A stretch of DNA of 64,000 bases from an uncultured Acetobacteraceae bacterium (GTDB lineage: Bacteria > Pseudomonadota > Alphaproteobacteria > Acetobacterales > Acetobacteraceae): positions 1-64,000 of the forward strand of contig CALMVI010000073.1 of the NCBI GenBank assembly GCA_937873095.1, written 5' to 3'. Below, piece after piece: positions 26,788 through 35,431 of this stretch. How positions within the stretch are numbered: position 1 is the stretch's first letter; every line of letters begins with the position of its first letter. Made by a program: the position numbers and the translations under genes. The notes under the pieces were generated by a model that did not search any database, was not told where the DNA came from, and saw only the letters and a list, made by a program, of their open reading frames with translations.

Positions 26788-27183
26788 TTACGCGAGCTTG
26801 CGGTAGGCATCTTTGACGATCAATCTTGCCTGGTTGTCGAACGTGATCACGTCTACCCCGTCCACGACGGACTGCGTGTCGCCATTCGCCAGTTTCAATG
26901 TCCAGTAGGTCAGACATGACCGGTCGAAAAAGTGCATTCTGGTCGGGGCGGCAGGTGAGGGGGTGTCGCCCTGGGGAGAAAGGCACATTTTCGAAAGACC
27001 TTCGCGCAGCGCAACACTGCCTTCAAAGGCTGCTCCGGACGACGTTCGATATATCGGGTTGTCACCGAACAGCCCCATCAGCCCGTCGATGTCGCCGCGC
27101 GCCCACGCGGCGGTGAACGACTCCATCGTTCTGCGCATCATCTCGTGAAACGCTTCTGACGCATTCTCCAACTCATGTGTCAT
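26788..27183 (-). CDS. SnoaL/NTF2-like protein
   Basis: A 131-residue protein with an NTF2-like cone fold: FTAAWARGDIDGLMGLFGDNPIYRT at the front, then FEGSVALREG, and a beta-rich end with VVDGVDVITFDNQARLIVKD. Proteins of this type (SnoaL-like or steroid-isomerase-like) are enzymes or ligand binders; the substrate is not predictable. It is the last gene of the leftward LacI-HAD-SnoaL stretch at the end of the F420/NAD locus, so it may act on an intermediate of that pathway. Confidence 0.7.
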   Translation of the reverse strand: MTHELENASEAFHEMMRRTMESFTAAWARGDIDGLMGLFGDNPIYRTSSGAAFEGSVALREGLSKMCLSPQGDTPSPAAPTRMHFFDRSCLTYWTLKLANGDTQSVVDGVDVITFDNQARLIVKDAYRKLA

Positions 27184-27256
27184 GGTGAAGCACCTTTAAC
27201 GTGTCCATGATTGAAATCTCTCAGATGTGGGTGAGTTCACATCGGCGACAGAACAG

Positions 27257-27880
27257 TTACGCGGCCAAGGCACGGCCAAGCATGTAGGCGTCCCAGAGGT
27301 TACGCCCGGTATAATGTGCCGCGGTCAGCTCCATGATTTGCTTCGATGCATTGATCGCGACAGAGTTGCGGAGGGTCCTGAACAGTGGAATATCAGAGGC
27401 CGAGTCGCCGTAACATATGCAATCCGACATCTGCAAGCCGTAGTTCGCAGCCAGCGCATGCGTGATTTCGACTTTCGACTTCGGCGTCAGCACCGACGCC
27501 GGATCAGGTTGCACGCCACCCGTAACGACAGCCCCGTGCGCCGTGGTCACACCCCATCGCCGCAGGCGTTCTGCAAAGAACATCGGCGACAGCGTGATCA
27601 CTGCGCTGTACTCGCCCCTGTCTGCAATGTCTGCAAAGACTTGAGGAATGTTGTCGATCCAGGGAGCGTTCTCGAAAACGGCTTCGACGTCCACTTCGGC
27701 GATCCCGCTCCATAGAGGCAGGCAGAGTTCGTAGAATTCGACGTGCCCGACCTCACCCCTACCCCAAGCCTCCTCGATGATGTTCACACGGTCCAGGACG
27801 CCCATATGTTGCGAGATGTGGACGCAGGCCGATCCATCTAGCAAGGTTCCATCCATGTCGAAGACGTGCAACTTGCCCAC
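27257..27880 (-). CDS. HAD-superfamily phosphatase (phosphoserine-phosphatase-like)
   Basis: A ~207-residue HAD hydrolase. Motif I is FDMDGTLL, motif II the Ser in ITLSPMF, motif III the Lys in PKSKVEI and motif IV CYGDSASDIPLF. The cap is of the helical SerB type. I moved the start to GTG 27880 because AAGGA lies 8 bases upstream and the catalytic strand begins right after; the track ORF to 27988 would overlap lacI. It follows lacI by 34 bases, so they probably share a transcript. The substrate is unknown; a phosphorylated product of this locus would fit. Confidence 0.75.
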   Translation of the reverse strand: MGKLHVFDMDGTLLDGSACVHISQHMGVLDRVNIIEEAWGRGEVGHVEFYELCLPLWSGIAEVDVEAVFENAPWIDNIPQVFADIADRGEYSAVITLSPMFFAERLRRWGVTTAHGAVVTGGVQPDPASVLTPKSKVEITHALAANYGLQMSDCICYGDSASDIPLFRTLRNSVAINASKQIMELTAAHYTGRNLWDAYMLGRALAA

Positions 27881-27914
27881 AGCAATAATCCTTTGAAATC
27901 CGGCGCCCACGCGA

Positions 27915-28949
27915 CTACCGCGGGCGAGGTGCCGCGACGGATTTGCGTATCTTGATCTCGGTCGGAAAGCGTGTCGTCTCCGGCTCATTGGCCAGGCCGA
28001 GCTTATGGAGCAGCAACTGCGACGCTGCCCTACCCATCTCGTAGCCAGGCTGGGCGACCGTGGTCAGCGATGGCGACATAAATGTCGAGACCAATATGTC
28101 ATCGAAACCGACGATGGAGATATCTTCGGGAACACGGCGCCCGGCTTCCTCGAGCAGTCGGCTGCCCCCCACCGCCATCAGGTCGTTGCCATAGATGATC
28201 GCCGTCACCGTGGTGCGTGCGTCCTCCAGGATCGACCGTGTCTCGCGATACCCCGACTCCTCGGTGTAGTCGCCGCTGAACACGGGCACGGTGTCGGGGT
28301 CTCGGCCTATGCTGGCAAGCGCCTCCCGGTAGCCGGCCAGTCGTTGCTGGCTCGTCCACAGCCATAATGGGCCGGCCACGATGGCGATGTCGCGATGGCC
28401 TGCCTTTAGCAGTTCCTGCGCGACCTGCCTCGCCCCTTTGCGGTTTGCGGCGCTGATGAACGGAGCGTCCAGCCCAGGCACGCATTCATCGACGAAAACG
28501 ACAGAGCCGGAATCGACCAGCTTGATCAACCCCGCCGTGGGCTTGCCCGATCCCGACAACAGGACCATGCCGTCCAGCCGCCGGGTGCGCAGGCTTTGTG
28601 CATAATACTCTTCCCAACGCATGTCCGAGCCGGTCGTGCCGAGCACCATCAGCACGTCGTGCAGTTGGGCATAGGCCTGGACACCGCCTGCTACGGACGC
28701 GAAGAACGGATTCTGCAAGTCCGGCACGATTAGGCCGATGGAGGAGCTGAGCTGCCGCTTGAGGCTGCGCGCCGCCGTGTTCGGCTCGTATTCCAGGGCC
28801 GCAATGCACTGCAGCACGCGTTGCCGGTTTTTCTCGGTGACGTTGGCGGAATTGTTGATCACGGCGCTGACGGTGCCGACCGACACGCCCGCTTCGCGCG
28901 CCACGTCACGGATCGTCGCGCGCTTTACTGCGGTCTTTTGGAGGATCAT
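27915..28949 (-). CDS. LacI-family transcriptional regulator
   Basis: A 344-residue repressor: N-terminal helix-turn-helix ATIRDVAREAGVSVGTVSAV with hinge RSLKRQ, then a periplasmic-binding-protein-like sensor (IGLIVPDLQNPFFASVAGGV; VVFVDECVPGL; ISIVGFDDI). I chose ATG 28949; the track ORF runs on into the AT-rich repeat. LacI proteins typically sense sugars or nucleosides, which suits the ribokinase and nucleoside hydrolase nearby. A perfect 18-base palindrome upstream of the TonB receptor (41028-41045) is a candidate operator. Whether the ligand is ribose or a riboside is inference. Confidence 0.88.
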   Translation of the reverse strand: MILQKTAVKRATIRDVAREAGVSVGTVSAVINNSANVTEKNRQRVLQCIAALEYEPNTAARSLKRQLSSSIGLIVPDLQNPFFASVAGGVQAYAQLHDVLMVLGTTGSDMRWEEYYAQSLRTRRLDGMVLLSGSGKPTAGLIKLVDSGSVVFVDECVPGLDAPFISAANRKGARQVAQELLKAGHRDIAIVAGPLWLWTSQQRLAGYREALASIGRDPDTVPVFSGDYTEESGYRETRSILEDARTTVTAIIYGNDLMAVGGSRLLEEAGRRVPEDISIVGFDDILVSTFMSPSLTTVAQPGYEMGRAASQLLLHKLGLANEPETTRFPTEIKIRKSVAAPRPR

Positions 28950-28975
28950 TGAGGGCCTGGGGAGAGAAAGGAAGT

Positions 28976-29088
28976 CTGCTTTTTTGAAAAAAAGCAGCAA
29001 AAAACTTTTATCGATGAGGCCTACGCCGGCCCCACCACGCACCTGAACAAACAAAAGCTTTTTGGTTCTTTTTCTCGAAAAAGAACTA
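28976..29088. repeat. AT-rich double-hairpin repeat, copy A
   Basis: Two strong hairpins: CTGCTTTTTT-GA-AAAAAAGCAG (28976-28997) and GTTCTTTTTC-TC-GAAAAAGAAC (29065-29086), with CAAAAAACTTTTAT and CAAAAGCTTTTTGG between them. It resembles the element at 43747-43833 in order and orientation. It lies between the aldehyde dehydrogenase stop and the lacI start and can act as terminator for the long upstream operon. Confidence 0.7.
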
Positions 29089-29095
29089 CTTTCTT

Positions 29096-30520
29096 TCACG
29101 CATACCCAGCAATCCCCTTGACCTCCAGGAAATCATCGAGACCGAATTCCGCCCATTCCCGCCCGTTGCCGGATTTCTTGTAGCCGCCGAACGGCGCACC
29201 GATGTCGAAATCGGGATAGTTGATATAGACTGTCCCAGCGCGCATCTGCATCGCCACTTCCCTGGCCCGCTCAAGATTTTCCGACTGGACATACGCCGCC
29301 AGGCCGAACTCGCTGTCGTTCGCCGTCTCGATCGCTTCCGCCTCGCTTCCGTAAGGCATCACGGCCAGAACGGGGCCGAACACCTCCTCGCGCCCGATGC
29401 GCATCTGCGGCGTCACACCGCCGAACACTGTCGGCTTGACGTAGTAGCCCTTGGACAAGCCGTCGGGCAGGCCCGGGCCGCCGGTGACCAGTTCCGCGCC
29501 CTCGTCCAGGGCAGACTGGATCAGCGACTGGATGCGGTCGAACTGGGTCTTGCTGACGACCGGCCCAAGATTGCTGTTGGCGCTGCGCGGGTCGCCCACG
29601 ACGAAGCCCGCAGCCGCCGTCCGGGCCAGCTCCAGCACTTCGGCATGACGTGCGGCTGGCACCAGCATGCGCGTCGGCGCGTTGCAGGTCTGGCCGCTAT
29701 TGCCGAAGCACTGCGCCACGCCCTTGGACACCGCTGTCGAGAAATCGGCATCCTCCAGCAGAATGTTCGCCGACTTGCCGCCCAGCTCCTGGTGCACGCG
29801 CTTGACCGTTTTGGCTGCCGCCTCGGCCACCAGAATGCCGGCCCGGGTGGAGCCGGTGAACGACATCATGTCGATATCGGGGTGCGACGACATCGCCGCG
29901 CCCACGATATGGCCCTCTCCGTTGACCAGGTTGAAGACGCCGGCCGGCACGCCGGCCGCGTGCATCACTTCGGCGAAGATGATCGCGTTGACCGGCGACA
30001 TCTCGCTGGGCTTCAGCACCATCGTGCAGCCAGCCGCAATAGCCGGGGCCACCTTGCAGGCGATCTGGTTCAGCGGCCAGTTCCACGGCGTGATCATGCC
30101 GACGACGCCGACCGCTTCCTTGACGATGCGCGTGGTGCCGCGCATCCACTCGAAGCGGTATTCGCCGAGCAGCCTGACCATCTCGTCGATATGGGCGCCG
30201 CCGATCCAGGTTTGCGCCGCATGCGCGAAGGCGAGCGGCGCACCCATTTCCAGCGAGACGGCGTCGGCGATGTCGGCGTAGCGCTTGGCGTATTCGCGGC
30301 TGATATTGGCGAGGAGCTCGCGCCGGTCGGCAACCTTGATGACCGAAAAGCGGGCGAACGCACGCTTGGCGGCGGCGACTGCGCGGTCCACGTCGGCCGC
30401 GGTGCCGGCGGCGATCTGGGTGAACACCTCCTCGGTCGAGGGATCGACGACTTCGATCAGATGGGGCTCGGCCGGATCAACCCAGGCGCCATCGATGTAG
30501 AATTTCCTGTTATTGCTCAT
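29096..30520 (-). CDS. NAD(P)-dependent aldehyde dehydrogenase
   Basis: A 474-residue ALDH-superfamily enzyme: cofactor region ITPWNWPLNQIACKVAPAIA, catalytic Glu in HQELGGKSANI, catalytic Cys in GNSGQTCNAPTR and the C-terminal EEVFGPVLAVMPY. It oxidises an aldehyde to the acid. I chose ATG 30520, preceded by GGAAAGGAAG; the track ORF runs upstream into FbiC. It is the last gene of the F420/NAD operon, 46 bases after fbiC. The aldehyde is not identifiable; lactaldehyde to lactate (a possible F420 side-chain precursor) is one option, but only a guess. Confidence 0.88.
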   Translation of the reverse strand: MSNNRKFYIDGAWVDPAEPHLIEVVDPSTEEVFTQIAAGTAADVDRAVAAAKRAFARFSVIKVADRRELLANISREYAKRYADIADAVSLEMGAPLAFAHAAQTWIGGAHIDEMVRLLGEYRFEWMRGTTRIVKEAVGVVGMITPWNWPLNQIACKVAPAIAAGCTMVLKPSEMSPVNAIIFAEVMHAAGVPAGVFNLVNGEGHIVGAAMSSHPDIDMMSFTGSTRAGILVAEAAAKTVKRVHQELGGKSANILLEDADFSTAVSKGVAQCFGNSGQTCNAPTRMLVPAARHAEVLELARTAAAGFVVGDPRSANSNLGPVVSKTQFDRIQSLIQSALDEGAELVTGGPGLPDGLSKGYYVKPTVFGGVTPQMRIGREEVFGPVLAVMPYGSEAEAIETANDSEFGLAAYVQSENLERAREVAMQMRAGTVYINYPDFDIGAPFGGYKKSGNGREWAEFGLDDFLEVKGIAGYA

Positions 30521-30566
30521 CTTGTCTTCCTTTCCATGCTCAAAGATCGCCCGATCCGGGCGACGC

Positions 30567-32993
30567 TCACGCGAGCGCCCAGTCAAGGCGCTTCGGCTCG
30601 CCTTTGCGTTGCAGCCTTGTGTTGACCTTCTCGGCCAACCTGCCGGCTGAAAACGATCTTTCGATGCGCTCGGCATCGGGCGAACCGTACAGTGTCGTGC
30701 GTTGCCGCGGCGTGCGGCCTGCCTGCCGGATGATCGCCTCCATGCGCACAGGCGGCATCTCCTGTCCATGTACCGCGCCGGCGGCACGGGTGATGCTCTC
30801 ATCCATCAGCGTGCCGCCCAGATCGTTGGCGCCGGCCTGCAGTGCCGCGGCAGCGCCGAGCGGCCCCATCTTCACCCAAGAGGTCTGGATGTTCGGGACG
30901 GCGTTGTGCAGCACTAGGCGGGCCACCGCGTGCATCAGCATCGCCTCGCGCCAGGTCGGCCCCATGCGCGCCTGGCCGGCACGGTAGATCGGTGCCTCCT
31001 GCGCCACGAAGGGCAGTGGCACGAATTCGGTGAAGCCCCCGAACCGAAGCTGGTGGGAGCGCACGCGCATCAAATGGCGCGCCCAGTTCACGGGCGCTTC
31101 GATGTGGCCGAACATGATAGTCGCTGTGCTACGCAGGCCGACGGCGTGTGCGGCCTGCATTACGTCGAACCACTCTGCCGTCGAGAGCTTGTCCTTGCAA
31201 AGCGTCTCGCGAATGTTGTCGTCCAGTATCTCCGCCGCGGTCCCGGGTAAGGTGGACAGGCCTGCCTGCCTCAGGCGGCCGAGATAATTCTCCAGAGACA
31301 GCCCCAGCGTTCGCGCGCCATGGATGATTTCGAGCGGCGAGAAAGCGTGGATGTGGATATCCGGCGCAGCCTCGCGCGCGGCACGCACGATCTGCAGATA
31401 GGTGTTGCCGTCGTAGCCGGGATGGATGCCGCCCTGCAGGCAGATCTCGGTGGCGCCCCTGTCCCATGCTTCCGCGACACGGCGGGTGAACTCGGCGCGG
31501 TCGAGATCGTAGGGCAGCCCGCGCAGATCCTGGTGTGTGTCGCCCTTCGAGAACGCGCAGAAGCGGCAGGTATAGGTGCAGACGTTGGTGTAGTTGATGT
31601 TGCGGGTCACGACGTAGCTGACCATGTCGCCGCAAACCTCCGCACGCAGCGCATCGGCAGCCTGGCAGATTTCCGTGAACGCGTGGCCGCGCGCGGAAAA
31701 CAGGCGGACGATGTCGGCCTCGTCCAGATCGGCGCCCTGCTGCGCGCGATCGACGATGCTGCCGAGCTCCTGCCCGGAGGGCCGGCCCGCCGCAAGGACA
31801 GCCGGCGGCAGCACGTCCGCACCGGGTCGCCAGTCGTCCTCGCGCGCCAGCCCCGCCGCATCGCTGGCGCGCAGGATCAGCCGGCGCATTGCCGGCGCCG
31901 CCCAACGCTGCGCGTCGCTGGCGTAGGCGGGATAGATCGTCAGCCGCGCGACCAGGGTCTTGCCGGCGCGGGCCGTCGCGGCGCGCAGTTCGGCGATGTG
32001 CGGCCAGGGCGCCTCGGGGTTCACGTGGTCCGGCGTCACCGGCGATACGCCGCCCCAGTCGTTGAGCCCGGCCGCCACGTAGCGTTCCAGCGCGCCCGAT
32101 GCGAGGTTCGGCGGCGCCTGTATGGACATTGCCGGGCCGAACAGGATGCGTGCGACGGCGATGGTCCACAAATGGTCGTCGCAAGACGGTGCCGCGTGCG
32201 CGGCCATCCGGGTGCCGGGCTTGGGCATAAAGTTCTGGACGATGATTTCCTGCAGGTGGCCATGGCGCTCGTGCAGCGCGCGCAGCTCGAGCAACGCGGC
32301 GATCCGCTCCGCGCGGGTCTCCCCCAGGCCGATCAGGATGCCGCTGGTGAACGATACGCGCGCCTGGCCTGCATCCGCAATGCAGGCCAGGCGCATCGCG
32401 GGCGCCTTGTCGGGGCTGCCGAAATGCGGTCCGCCGCGCTCGGCCAGACGGGGGGCGGTCGCCTCGAGCATGATCCCCATGGAGGCCGCGTGCGGGCGCA
32501 GGGCGACGATGTCGGCCTGGGTCATGACTCCCGGGTTGAGGTGCGGCAGCAGCCCGGTTTCCCGGGCCACCAGCTCGGCCATAGCGGCCAGGTAGGCGAT
32601 CGTGGTGACATGGCCGAGGGCGGCCAGCTCGGTCCGCGCCTGCTCCCACCGCAGTTCCGGCTTGTCGCCCAGGGTGAACAGCGCCTCGAGGCAGCCGGCT
32701 GCCTTGCCGGCCCGTGCGATGCCAAGCACCTCGTCAGGGGTCAGGTAGGCCGCCTGGCCTGGCCGCGGCGGGGTGGCAAAGGTGCAATAGTGGCAGACGT
32801 CGCGACACAGTTTGGTCAGGGGGATGAAGATTTTCGGCGAGTAGGTGACGTGCGGGCCGAAGCCCCGGTCGCGCAGTGCCGCGGCCACCTGCATCATGGC
32901 GGGCAGATCGTGACAGTCGGCCAGCGCCGTCGCCTCGTTCGGAGCGACCGCGATGCCGCGCCTCGCGCGGTTAAGAAGCGTATCCGGCGTCAT
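30567..32993 (-). CDS. fbiC: FO synthase (FbiC; CofG-CofH fusion)
   Basis: An 808-residue bifunctional radical-SAM enzyme that joins a tyrosine-derived unit to 5-amino-6-ribitylaminouracil to make FO, the F420 chromophore. The N-terminal CofG half has CRDVCHYCTF (Cys63/67/70) and the C-terminal CofH half has CTYTCRFCAF (Cys472/476/479). Domain order and length match actinobacterial FbiC. ATG 32993 overlaps the cofC stop by 4 bases, which fixes the start. It sits in a contiguous cofE-cofD-cofC-fbiC run. F420 genes are uncommon in proteobacteria. Confidence 0.95.
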   Translation of the reverse strand: MTPDTLLNRARRGIAVAPNEATALADCHDLPAMMQVAAALRDRGFGPHVTYSPKIFIPLTKLCRDVCHYCTFATPPRPGQAAYLTPDEVLGIARAGKAAGCLEALFTLGDKPELRWEQARTELAALGHVTTIAYLAAMAELVARETGLLPHLNPGVMTQADIVALRPHAASMGIMLEATAPRLAERGGPHFGSPDKAPAMRLACIADAGQARVSFTSGILIGLGETRAERIAALLELRALHERHGHLQEIIVQNFMPKPGTRMAAHAAPSCDDHLWTIAVARILFGPAMSIQAPPNLASGALERYVAAGLNDWGGVSPVTPDHVNPEAPWPHIAELRAATARAGKTLVARLTIYPAYASDAQRWAAPAMRRLILRASDAAGLAREDDWRPGADVLPPAVLAAGRPSGQELGSIVDRAQQGADLDEADIVRLFSARGHAFTEICQAADALRAEVCGDMVSYVVTRNINYTNVCTYTCRFCAFSKGDTHQDLRGLPYDLDRAEFTRRVAEAWDRGATEICLQGGIHPGYDGNTYLQIVRAAREAAPDIHIHAFSPLEIIHGARTLGLSLENYLGRLRQAGLSTLPGTAAEILDDNIRETLCKDKLSTAEWFDVMQAAHAVGLRSTATIMFGHIEAPVNWARHLMRVRSHQLRFGGFTEFVPLPFVAQEAPIYRAGQARMGPTWREAMLMHAVARLVLHNAVPNIQTSWVKMGPLGAAAALQAGANDLGGTLMDESITRAAGAVHGQEMPPVRMEAIIRQAGRTPRQRTTLYGSPDAERIERSFSAGRLAEKVNTRLQRKGEPKRLDWALA

Positions 32994-33676
32994 GACAGGG
33001 TGCGCGCCAGGGGCATGGGCGCAGGCATCGGTGCTGCCAGCCAAGACAGCAGGTGGCGCACGTGCGCGCCGCAGGGTTCGCCGGCAAGGCGGGCGAGGTC
33101 GGCCGGGGTGTCGATATCGCGCGACAGGAGCGGGCGGTGAACCACCCTCGTCACCATGCCGGCGCGGGATGCGGCCTCGATGTGCCTGCGGAAGCTGTCG
33201 GGGCCGAACAGGAAGCCCATCGCAGCCGGCGGCGACAGCACCACGCAGTTGCTGCCAGCGCCGTCCCAGGACGGCACGATGGTGCAGCCCGGTCCGGCAT
33301 GGGCTGCGAGAATGGCGGTAAAATCCTCCGCCGTAGCAGCCGGCACGTCGGCCGGCACCACCATGATGCCGTCGGCGCGATAGAGCCGGGACGCCAGGCG
33401 CGCCGCCTCGTCGGCCGAGGCCGCAAAGCCGATGTCGCCGGTCTGGGGGACGCAGACCGTCCCGGCATCCGTCGCGGCGGATAGCACCTCGGGGTCCGGA
33501 CTGACGACCATGACGCCGCGCAGCATCGGCGTCTCGGCCAGCGCGTCCAATACGTCGTTCAGCATGGCCAGCACAAGCAGGCGTCGCTGGCCGGCCGACA
33601 GCGCGGGCGACAGCCGCTGCTTGGCACGGTCCAGGCTCTTGACGGGAACGGCAGCCCAGATGCCTGGCGCGGTCAT
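32990..33676 (-). CDS. cofC: 2-phospho-L-lactate (or PEP/3PG) guanylyltransferase CofC
   Basis: A 228-residue nucleotidyltransferase that activates the three-carbon phospho-acid of F420 with GTP. Signatures: AAVPVKSLDRAKQRLSPAL at the N-terminus, MLRGVMVVSPDPEVL, MVVPADVPAAT and GPDSFRRHIEAA. Homologues accept 2-phospholactate, PEP or 3-phosphoglycerate; which one cannot be read with confidence here. Overlaps of 4 bases with cofD before and fbiC after indicate tight coupling. Length is usual for the family. Confidence 0.9.
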   Translation of the reverse strand: MTAPGIWAAVPVKSLDRAKQRLSPALSAGQRRLLVLAMLNDVLDALAETPMLRGVMVVSPDPEVLSAATDAGTVCVPQTGDIGFAASADEAARLASRLYRADGIMVVPADVPAATAEDFTAILAAHAGPGCTIVPSWDGAGSNCVVLSPPAAMGFLFGPDSFRRHIEAASRAGMVTRVVHRPLLSRDIDTPADLARLAGEPCGAHVRHLLSWLAAPMPAPMPLARTLS

Positions 33677-34659
33677 GCTTCCACCCGTCCCACGGCCATG
33701 CGGTCGGCCAGCGCCAGGGCGGCGCCGGCGACGTGTATCCGGTCCTGCAGCGTGGTCATCAGCGTGGGCAGAGCCACCGTCGCTAGATGGGGCAGCGCTG
33801 CTGCCGCATGCGCGTCCGCCTCGTCCAGCACGTAGCCGCCGATCAGGCCGGCATAGCCCTGCGCCACGCCGGCGGCGGTGGCAGGCAAGCCCAGCTCGCC
33901 CATCAGCTTCACCGTTGGCCCACGTACGGCCTGGCCGGCGATGATCGGCGAGACGGCGACGACAGGCGCCCGGCAGGCGGCGAGTGCTTCACGCAGGGCC
34001 GGCATGGCCAGGATGGGGCCGATGCTCAGCAGCGGGTTGGACGGGCAGATGATCACCGCGCGCAGCCCGGGATCGGCCAAGGCTTCCATGGCGTGCGGGT
34101 TAGGGCGGGCTGCCTGGGCGCCCGCGAAGTCGAGCGAGCGCACAACGGGCTCGCATCGGGCGCCGACGAACCACTCCTGGAAGCCCATCCAGCCCTGCGC
34201 GCATTCCACGCGGGTGCGCACCGGATCGTCCGTCATCGCCAGCACGCGCGCGTCGATGCCGAATTTTGCCGAGACCGCGCCGGTCACCTCCGACAGGGTT
34301 TCGCCGGCGCGCAGGCGTCGGGTGCGTTCCACATGCAGCGCCAGGTCGCGGTCGCCGAGCTGGAACCAGTCCTGCCCGCCCAGCTCGCGCAACGCCGCCA
34401 TGAAATGCCAGGTCTCGTCCGCCCTGCCCCAGCCGCGCTGCGCATCGTCGCGGCCCGAGAGCGCGTAGAGCAGCGTGTCGATATCGGGCGAGATGTGCAG
34501 GCCGAGATGCTCGAAATCGTCGCCGGTATTGGCCAGCACCAGCAGGTCGGCGGCCGGCGCACCCTCGGCCGCCAAGGCGTGCACCAGGCCCAGCGCCAGC
34601 TTGGCGCCGCCCACACCGCCCGACAGCGCCAGAACGGTGCCGCGCCGCCCGCCGGTCAT
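33673..34659 (-). CDS. cofD: 2-phospho-L-lactate transferase CofD/FbiA
   Basis: A 328-residue enzyme that transfers the phospholactyl-type group from its GDP-activated form to FO, giving (dehydro-)F420-0. Diagnostic stretches are LSGGVGGAKLALGL, VLANTGDDFEHLGLHISPDI, WFQLGDRDLALHVERT and ICPSNPLLSIGPIL. Length is normal. It is coupled by ATGA-type overlaps to cofE and cofC. A Mg ion and GDP site are known for the family, and the NTGDD and SNP motifs are intact. Confidence 0.95.
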   Translation of the reverse strand: MTGGRRGTVLALSGGVGGAKLALGLVHALAAEGAPAADLLVLANTGDDFEHLGLHISPDIDTLLYALSGRDDAQRGWGRADETWHFMAALRELGGQDWFQLGDRDLALHVERTRRLRAGETLSEVTGAVSAKFGIDARVLAMTDDPVRTRVECAQGWMGFQEWFVGARCEPVVRSLDFAGAQAARPNPHAMEALADPGLRAVIICPSNPLLSIGPILAMPALREALAACRAPVVAVSPIIAGQAVRGPTVKLMGELGLPATAAGVAQGYAGLIGGYVLDEADAHAAAALPHLATVALPTLMTTLQDRIHVAGAALALADRMAVGRVEA

Positions 34660-35426
34660 CGGAACAAATCCTCCTGCACCGGGCGCAGCAGGTCGGCGCC
34701 CGTGCCCGCCGGCGCGGACCAGGACAGGCCCTGCACCAGCACCGCCGGAATGCCCTCTGCCCCCTCACCCATCAGTAGGCAGGCCAGGCTGGCGATCTGG
34801 TCGGCAAAGCCCGCGATCGTGATCTGCAGGGCGCGGCCGAACAGGTCTGCGGCGCCGCGCAGATCGAGCACGGCGGGCAGGCCGCTGACGCCCAGCGCCA
34901 CGCCCACGCTGCCGCGTCGCCAGGGCCGGCCGAAGCTGTCGCTGACGATGACCGGCAGGCGCATCCCCAGCAGCGTGCCGAGACGCTCCTGCAGGCGTGC
35001 TGCCGATGCGTCCGGGTCCTCAGGCAGCAGAAGCACCGCCGGCCCGTCCTCGGCCATCGGGTCCAGGTTGGACTGGTCGATGCCGGCATTGGCCATGACG
35101 TAGCCCAGCCGATGCTGCACGATCAGCGCCTGCGGCTCGGCCCGCACCACATGGGCCGATTCCTGCAACACCAGGGTGACCATCGCCGGGTCGCGGTCCA
35201 GCCGCGCGGCCAAGGCGCGCGCCTCTTCCGTGCACTGCACATCGGACAGGCGGACGTAGCGGCCCTCCGCCTTGGAGACGATCTTCTGCGCGACGACGAC
35301 CACGTCCTGCGCCGCCAGCTCGATGCCGCCGAGCGCGGACGCGACCAGCGCGCCCAGATCGTCGCCAGGGCGTACCAGGGGCAGCGGCAGCGGTATTACA
35401 AACAGTGGCTGGGCGACCAGGGGCAT
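34656..35426 (-). CDS. cofE: Coenzyme F420-0:L-glutamate ligase CofE
   Basis: A 256-residue ligase that adds gamma-linked glutamates to F420-0 with GTP. It shows VVVVAQKIVSKAEGR, GYVMANAGIDQSN, LPVIVSDSFGRPWRRGSVGVA and DLRGAADLFGRAL. It is single-domain: the nitroreductase-like C-terminal domain of actinobacterial FbiB, which reduces dehydro-F420-0, is absent, and no separate copy is seen in the window. It is therefore CofE-type in layout. It lies 5 bases downstream of the Fgd homologue and overlaps cofD. Confidence 0.93.
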   Translation of the reverse strand: MPLVAQPLFVIPLPLPLVRPGDDLGALVASALGGIELAAQDVVVVAQKIVSKAEGRYVRLSDVQCTEEARALAARLDRDPAMVTLVLQESAHVVRAEPQALIVQHRLGYVMANAGIDQSNLDPMAEDGPAVLLLPEDPDASAARLQERLGTLLGMRLPVIVSDSFGRPWRRGSVGVALGVSGLPAVLDLRGAADLFGRALQITIAGFADQIASLACLLMGEGAEGIPAVLVQGLSWSAPAGTGADLLRPVQEDLFR

Positions 35427-35431
35427 GCGGG

